A stretch of 64,000 nt of DNA from Ceratobasidium sp. AG-K (lineage: Eukaryota; Basidiomycota; Agaricomycetes; Cantharellales; Ceratobasidiaceae): the NCBI GenBank assembly GCA_037039685.1, contig JAWNGF010000003.1, positions 2,480,001-2,544,000 of the forward strand, given 5' to 3'. This document shows positions 57,875 to 64,000 of this stretch, piece after piece. Each line of letters begins with the position of its first letter. The first letter of the stretch is position 1. The notes below the pieces were generated by a model that did no database searches, had not been told where the DNA came from, and saw nothing but the letters and a program-made list of their open reading frames with translations. The position numbers and the translations under genes were made by a program.

Positions 57875-60800
57875 ATGGATGAACTAGAAATCATGTCAAT
57901 ATCAAATGAAAACCAATTATACCTTGATTTCACCGCTCATCCACTAGCTATGGCTCCTGATTCTAAGTCAGTTAACAGATCAAAAAAATTCTCTGGACAA
58001 GCACTCCTTGATTGCGGTGCAACATCCTGCTTCATCAACCCTTCCCTAGCAAAAGGGGCAAACCTTCCCCTTTTCCAACACGAAAAACCAAAGACTCTGC
58101 AAGTTATAGACGGGCAAGAAGTTTTGTCTGGAAAAGTCACCCACTATACCAAATTTAAACTTGTAATGGGAACACATTCCAGCAAAATAGAATGTCATGT
58201 CACAAACATTGGAAGACACCCCATCGTACTCGGGATGTCATGGCTCAAGAAACATAACCCACAAATTAATTGGAAAAATAGGACAATTGCATACACAAGC
58301 GAATTCTGCTCAAAAAACTGCCTAGAAATCCCATCTACACTCCAAATTGCAGCCAAAACTACATTACCAGAGGAATACAAAGAGTTCGCAGATGTATTTG
58401 ACGAGTCCAGACTAGAAGAACTCCCACCTCACAGGCCAACTGACATTACACTCGACCTCCTACCAGAAGCTAAACTAAAGCACGGCCCTATTTACAAAAC
58501 ATCCCCAGCTGAAGACAAAGAAATGAAGAAAGTACTAGAAACCCTTATCCAAAGGGGACACATTCAGATTTCTAAGTCTCCTTTGGCTTCCCCAGTTCTA
58601 TTTGTCAAAAAACCACATCCAGAAGATCCAAACAACCCAGAGTTACGCTTTTGCGTTGACTACAGATATGTGAATTCGCTATGCAAATTCAACGCAAGTG
58701 GAATACCTCTACTGGACCAATGGTTAAGGGCCCTGGAAGGATTTGTCATTGGCACCACTCTAGACTTGGCACAGGGATTCCATCAAACCTGAATAGCAGC
58801 AGGCCATGAATGGAAAACAGCATTCAAAACTCAATACGGCATGTATGAATGGAAAGTCATGCCCTTCGGTCTCAAAAATGCTCCATCAAGCTTCCAGTCC
58901 CTAATGAACTCTATATTCAGGGACATTATGGGGGTTTTTGTACTTGTATACATTGATGATATCTTTGTTTTTTCCAAACGAGTCGAAGATCATCCAGGAC
59001 ACGTGAAAGAGGTGCTAAGAAGACTAAGGGAACACAAGTTGATTGCAAAATTGAGGAAATGCAAGTTCCACCAAACCAAACTGGACTGGGTAGGATTGGT
59101 CATTTCCAATAAAGGAATCGAAACGGATCAGGAAAAGGTCACAGCGGCTATGAATTGGAAAGCACCCAAGAATGTCAAACAAGTTCAAGAGTTCCTAGGA
59201 TTCGTCAATTTCTATCAAAGATTCATTCAAGATTTTGCCGGCAAAGCCAGACCTCTATATAACCTACTTAAGAAGGATCAAAAGTGGCAGTGGACAAGCA
59301 AAGAACAAGAGGCCATGAATGCACTAAAAGAAGCTCTTAAGGTGGCACCTGTAATGATGCAGCCTGATCAAAATAAGGAATTTTTCCTCGAGACAGATGC
59401 GTCGGGATTTGCCACAGGAGCAGTTTTATCTCAGAAGGATCAAGAAGGGAAATTACACCCTGTAGCTTTTCTTTCTAAATCACTAAATCCGGCTGAATGA
59501 AACTACGACATTTTCAACAAAGAACTATTGGCAATCATTAGAGCCTTCAAAGAATGGCAACACTTACTTCAAGGCACAGAAAAAGCCATTCAAGTGATAA
59601 CAGATCACAAAAATTTGGAATACTTCTCATCATCCAAACAATTGAACCAACACCAAATCCACTGGATGAATTTCTTGGTGGACTTCAACTTCCAAATCTT
59701 GTACAGGCCAGGAAACCAAAACAAAAAAGCAGACATTCTCTTGAGGCGATATGACCTAGAACCTTTGGGGGGGGTAGAGAACCAAGTTCTCCTCAAACCA
59801 GACATTTTTATTTTGGCTATTACCCCTGACCAGGAGATTAACGATCTAATCAGAGAAGCAATCCTTGAAGATCCCAGATTAGAGGAAGCCCACAATAAGC
59901 TGAGAAACGGAGAAAAAGTCAAAGATTGGGAATACAGAGAAGGACTCCTAATGTTCAAAGGAAAGATCTTTGTCCCCAAGGATGAAACCATCAGAAACCT
60001 GATATTGGAATCGCCCCATGACAATATTACAGCTGGGCATCCTGGACAAGCAAGAACATTGGAATTGGTCTCAAGAACTTACTACTGGCCAACCATGAAG
60101 AAATTTGTCAACTCTTATGTGTCACACTGCGAAACATGCATTCGAGTTAAACCATTGAACCAACTCCCCACAGGACTACTGCATCCTTTACATATTCCTG
60201 AGAGACCTTGGGAAGAGATCTCCTACGACATGATTGTAGGGCTCCCAGAATCAGAAGGATATGACGCAATTTTGACAGTGGTAGATCGGTTCTCCAAGAT
60301 GGCACACTATCTCCCTTGCAAATCAACGGCCACAGCAGTAGACATAGCCAATATCTTCGTTGCAAACATTTGGAAACTTCACGGCACCCCAAAAGCAACA
60401 GTCTCGGATAGAGGATCCACTTTCAACTCAAAGTTCATTAGGCATCTGTACAAACGGTTGGACATAAAACCTACCTTCAGCACAGCCTACCATCCAAGGA
60501 CAGACGGACAGTCAGAACGGGCAAACCAAGTCGTTGAAATCTTTATCAGGGCTTTTGTCAACCATAGGCAAAACGACTGGGTGGCCCTGCTCCCTATGGC
60601 AGAATTTGCTTACAACAATGGAATCCAAGCATCCACTGGCAAAACCCCTTTCCAAATCTGCCAGGGTTTCAACCCTAGAATGAACATCAGGGAAGAATCA
60701 GACTATACTGTTCCTGAAGCCGATGCCCATGTGGAATTCCTGTTGAAAGGATACGACGAAGTCAAAGCCGCCCTCATTCTAGCAAATCAGTCCTATAAAC

Positions 60801-61273
60801 ACTACTTTGATAAAGGAGCCAAAGAACCAGAAGAGATAAACCCGGGAGATAAAGTCTGGCTTAATCATCAGAACATTTCCACAGACAGACCCTCAGTAAA
60901 ACTCTCCCACAAAGTTTTAGGCCCTTACAAAGTAATGGAAAAAGTAGGGACTCATGCCTTTAGACTGGAATTACCAAAATCAATGAAGATTCATCCTGTC
61001 TTCCACGTCATGCTGCTCAAGAAATTCCACTCTGATCCCCACGGCCGTGAGCCCGCTCAACCACCCCCTATTGTCACACAAGAAGGAGAAGAAGAGTGGG
61101 AAGTCAAAGAGATCCTTAATTCCAAGAAAATCCGCCGTCAACTCCACTATTACGTCAAGTGGAAAGGATACTCTCATGCAGACAACTCTTGGCAATCAAA
61201 GGAAGATCTCAAGAATGCTCCTGAACTGGTTGATAAATTTCACAAACTCCACCCCACCGCGCCAGGCCCTTAG
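57875..61273 (+). pseudogene. Pol polyprotein (PR-RT-RH-IN-chromodomain) with two TGA stops
   Basis: The protease has LLDCGATSCFINPSLAKG. The RT has RFCVDYRYVN, AFKTQYGMYEWKVMPFGLKN and the catalytic YIDDIFVFSK. The RNase H has FFLETDASGFATGAVLSQ. The integrase has the HHCC finger (HPGQARTL .. CETCIRVK) and the DDE residues in SYDMIVGLPE, TVSDRGSTFNS and DGQSERANQ. The chromodomain is EEWEVKEILNSKKI .. YYVKWKGYSHADNSW. TGA codons at 58790 and 59498 fall where relatives carry arginine (FHQ-x-IA and PAE-x-NYDI). Outside those stops the frame is intact to 61273. It can only act if the stops are bypassed, or by help from other copies. Confidence 0.9.
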
Positions 61274-61283
61274 GAGGGGGTAA

Positions 61284-61697
61284 TGTCATGAGCTGACTAA
61301 GCTCAGACATTTTATTCTGATTTTATATCTTTTTTTCCGAACACTTTCCTTTTTTGGTACAAATGTCCTCTGGCGCTTAGCTTGTATCATGTGATGTATT
61401 TGTCTTTTCATTTGATATTGGTGATGCTTCCGGAACTTCCAGAATGTTGAGTCATATCTCTTATCTCGCTTATCATTGGTTGTACTCGGCTTTCCCACAC
61501 TGATAGATGATGACGTGGCCTTGATCCCTCATGTATATAAACCCAGAGGTCAAGCCGGTTAACGACAAGGCTTGACCTCCTCTCCACTAGGACTTGCTCA
61601 ATCAAATCCTCTTACTATCACTACTCCTTGGGTTCTAAAGACTTATCTAAGTCGAACCCCTTAACCTTTATATACCTAATTGACCCAAGTCGGGACA
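61284..61697 (+). repeat. Right LTR
   Basis: 414 bases, near-identical to the left LTR. It ends directly within the coding sequence of the second adenylation-enzyme copy. Confidence 0.93.
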
Positions 61698-62083
61698 GCA
61701 CCCGAGCGACCAGAAGGCAAGAAAATGGAATAGAGAGAAAAACAATGTTTGTACAAGCATGCAGATAGTTGTGCCTGGCCCAACCGTTGAGATTGTTCCT
61801 CGTGTCCACTGGTGCAGAGCGCTGGACAACTTGGTGTCCCATCGAGCAGCCAGGCGGGACACAATTGAGCATGCCTCAGCGCAAGTAACGTCTATCCAGC
61901 CCAGCAAAGGCTTGGCACCACATGGGAGGCGGAAGAGAGTTGCATCAGGACTCACTTGAGCGGCACAGGGATGGCCAGAAGCAACGAGAGCTCGTCTTTG
62001 GTCAAGGGATCAGAGTCATGTGGTCCGGCATACGGAGTCAAAGCTGGGCCGGGCTTTTGAGGGATGGGATTGGTTGCAACCAT
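61698..62083 (-). pseudogene. Adenylate-forming enzyme, second copy, truncated and frameshifted
   Basis: Starts MVATNPIPQKPGPALTPYAG, continues SDPLTKDELSLLLAIP, then loses one base relative to the copy at 54574 (CCTGTG against CCCTGT). The reading continues in the next frame as SPDATLFRLPCGAKPLLGWI, DVTCAEACSIVSRLAARWDT, PGTTICMLVQTLFF and LAFWSLGC, where the right LTR begins. The ATP-binding loop and the rest are missing from the window. It lies in the same orientation as the first copy, so the two were probably tandem. Confidence 0.82.
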
Positions 62084-64000
62084 GGAAGCTAGTGTGGATG
62101 CCTGTTAACCTCCAAGTACAAAGCAGTTGGCGGGTTATATAGTCTAGAAAACACACATCATGGCAGCCATTACCGAGCTGAGCAAGAATTCTGGTTGCAC
62201 GACAGTGGATTGGTCCCCAGCTGAACGCGTGACAATCATCACAGTAAACCCCACTATCTGCTATTTGACAGGTAATGCCTCATGGTTTAATTATTTCATT
62301 TGTGATGATCCATTCCCGAGATTCTATACACATTGTTTCTCAGCAGTCGGGGTCACGTACAAGATAATAGGCCTGGATCTGAGCCTGGTACAAAGAGAGG
62401 TACTGTCTTCAAGCTGGCGCAACAGTGAGTGAAGGAATACATTATTGATACATAAAAATCGCTACTCCTAGCTTTGCCAATGTATTTCTATATCCATGTA
62501 CTTTCACCAATCTATCACACAAACATTTGCCGGAGTTCGGAGTTGTGATGAATAGAACCATGTTGACTCTTCCCGTTTGCGTTGTTTGACAGGTCATGTC
62601 ATACTGGAATGTGCCTATGACTACCGCATCTCAACGACGTCAAGCCAAAGTGACGTGCAACATGGCAAATTGGTTACTTGCCTCAGGAATAATGATACTA
62701 TATATGCGAGATAAAGATATTTCTAACAGGAAACTCGCTTCTGGTTCAGTCTAAATCTACACTGGCAGGCAGTTTTACTATTCTTTTTCTGTATGAGCAT
62801 GGTTATGATCCACAAATTTGTCCAGACATGAAGTATCTTTAGTTCCAATGGCTATCTATTACGTGACACAAGGCAGGCTGCTCCCTAATATAGTCAAGGG
62901 CATTTAGAAATAAATCATTCATGCACCAGTTGGGCTTCCTAGCCCAGATAGTGGGAAACAAGGAGGCTCAAATTTCACCAGCTAGCAGTTGCATGAGAGC
63001 ACAATGGTTATAGACTTGGTATTGTATTTGACGATGATTGGATGACTTACATCTGGTGGACCTCTCAATAATGAGGAAGCGTAAGCATTGCACGTGCTGA
63101 AATTAGAGAATGTGTGATGCCAGGTCTTTCTATAGATAGGCTGGACACTGTCTGGACAACTTACAGAATCTAGTCAGTGAATTTGACCCTGAGCTTCTCT
63201 TACCTTTCGACGATCAGCCGCACAATGTGCTCTCGTGTGTGCCCTTCCGCTTCTAGCCATGTGAATTTCCGAGCCTTGATAATTCATGATTGGCCCTAGA
63301 ACCTTAGCTTTATTAGGGACCGTAGGTGCATAATATCAGATGGATTTGCTCTTATGATCTATTTTTGCCTAGGCTTAGACCATATAAATGCTGGGCTGGG
63401 TGTGAAGTTGAAGTGTCTTGATCAAAGCAGGCGGATGCAACTAACCTAGAATGCGTCTCCATCAGTAAACTTAGTAAAGTGCCACAAAGTACTTTCGATG
63501 TTGGACATCAAAACATGTCTAAGTATATGGATGTGAGCAGCATTAGAGTGAGCGATAATACACTCAACTAATAAGCATGGCTGGAGTATGTTCAGTATGT
63601 TCTTATCATCACCCACGAGCACCTCACAGTAATGTTTGAGAACGCATACATACAGCGGCAGTAGGTTAAAAACAATTAGTTTTCGTGCACAACGTCGATT
63701 ATTAACCAGACGATGTACCAATGCAGCATTGTCTCCTTAAATGTCTCTAAGCGACACTGGCCTCGTTTTAAAAACTAGCATAATAGGTCGACAATGCAAA
63801 ACAAGGTTCTGTTATTGCCATTATCCATTGACAGATTAACCAATAAGAATAATAGGTACTGACAATTATCGAGTTGAAAGGACACAAGGCAAAGGTTGGG
63901 CTTGGAAATATAGTCTCACGTGGCTACAGTAAGCTCACAAATTATAACAAAACGTCAGCTTTATTGTGACTCTGTGGTAAATGCTTTATCGAACACACGT
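62084..64000. other. Terminal 1.9 kb without a supported gene
   Basis: AT-rich. Frames at 62160-62432 (plus, 90 codons) and 63721-63446 (minus, 91 codons) have no recognisable domain. Sequence near 63740-63770 resembles the start of the tandem repeat units at 45030 and 45366. No tRNA or other RNA gene recognised. Confidence 0.5.

Larger units (their letters stand above)
54752..61697 (+). mobile_element. Ty3/Gypsy chromovirus LTR retrotransposon
   Basis: Two direct LTRs (54752-55163 and 61284-61697) begin TGTC and end GACA. Between them lie a coiled-coil frame, gag with a zinc knuckle, and pol in the order protease, reverse transcriptase, RNase H, integrase, chromodomain, which is the chromovirus order. 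A polypurine stretch (AGGAGGGGG) precedes the right LTR. Gag and pol contain stop codons, so this copy is probably defective. Flanking five bases differ (ACGTT on the left, GCACC on the right). Confidence 0.93.

Noticed and set aside
62160..62432. 90-codon plus-strand frame as a small gene
   Set aside because: No domain, no signal sequence of note and no similarity to other parts of the window; not enough support.

Overview
The window looks like a chromosome segment of a basidiomycete fungus, most likely an agaricomycete close to Rhizoctonia/Ceratobasidiaceae. That placement is inferred from very short GT..AG introns (about 40-65 bp), repeated families of intron-rich P450, F-box and GIY-YIG (T5orf172) genes, and several transposon classes; no marker gene was searched. 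Core eukaryotic genes alternate with duplicated accessory genes and mobile elements.

Layout. 1-1120: the 5' part of an IS630/Tc1-like transposon. 1460-4828: APC/C subunit CDC23/APC8 and splicing factor U2AF35, both on the minus strand. 6017-9368: a tandem pair of small caspase-like (C14/metacaspase-type) genes. 9545-12124: an F-box gene and a decayed paralogue; a third F-box copy lies at 41632-42925. 12795-13367: ATG12, reconstructed from five small exons down to its C-terminal glycine. 14300-35725: a cytochrome P450 island with three P450 genes on plus facing three on minus, two degraded P450 relics, a pair of secreted Cu-only-SOD-like genes, and a 1037-bp inverted-repeat element at the junction whose ends match the IS630-like transposon at the left edge. 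36791-41282: a MYND zinc-finger gene and a CUE-domain (Cue5-like) gene, divergent. 43294-44937: a GIY-YIG (T5orf172) protein with a frameshifted end.

46335-62083 holds nested mobile elements. Two paralogous adenylate-forming (AMP-binding) enzyme genes lie here on the minus strand. The first is split by a 6203-bp EnSpm/CACTA-type transposon (48175-54377) flanked by a 3-bp CAT duplication; joining the flanks is in frame. The second is frameshifted and cut off by a Ty3/Gypsy chromovirus (54752-61697), whose two LTRs differ by 7 substitutions and 2 one-base indels but whose flanks show no target-site duplication. The last 1.9 kb contains no gene I can support.

How the genes relate: CDC23, U2AF35, ATG12 and the CUE protein are housekeeping or autophagy-related and look independent of each other. 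The P450/SOD island looks like a locally amplified oxidative-metabolism cluster, but the substrate cannot be read from sequence. Gene ends were set by hand from splice signals and alignment between paralogues inside the window; no database search was run.
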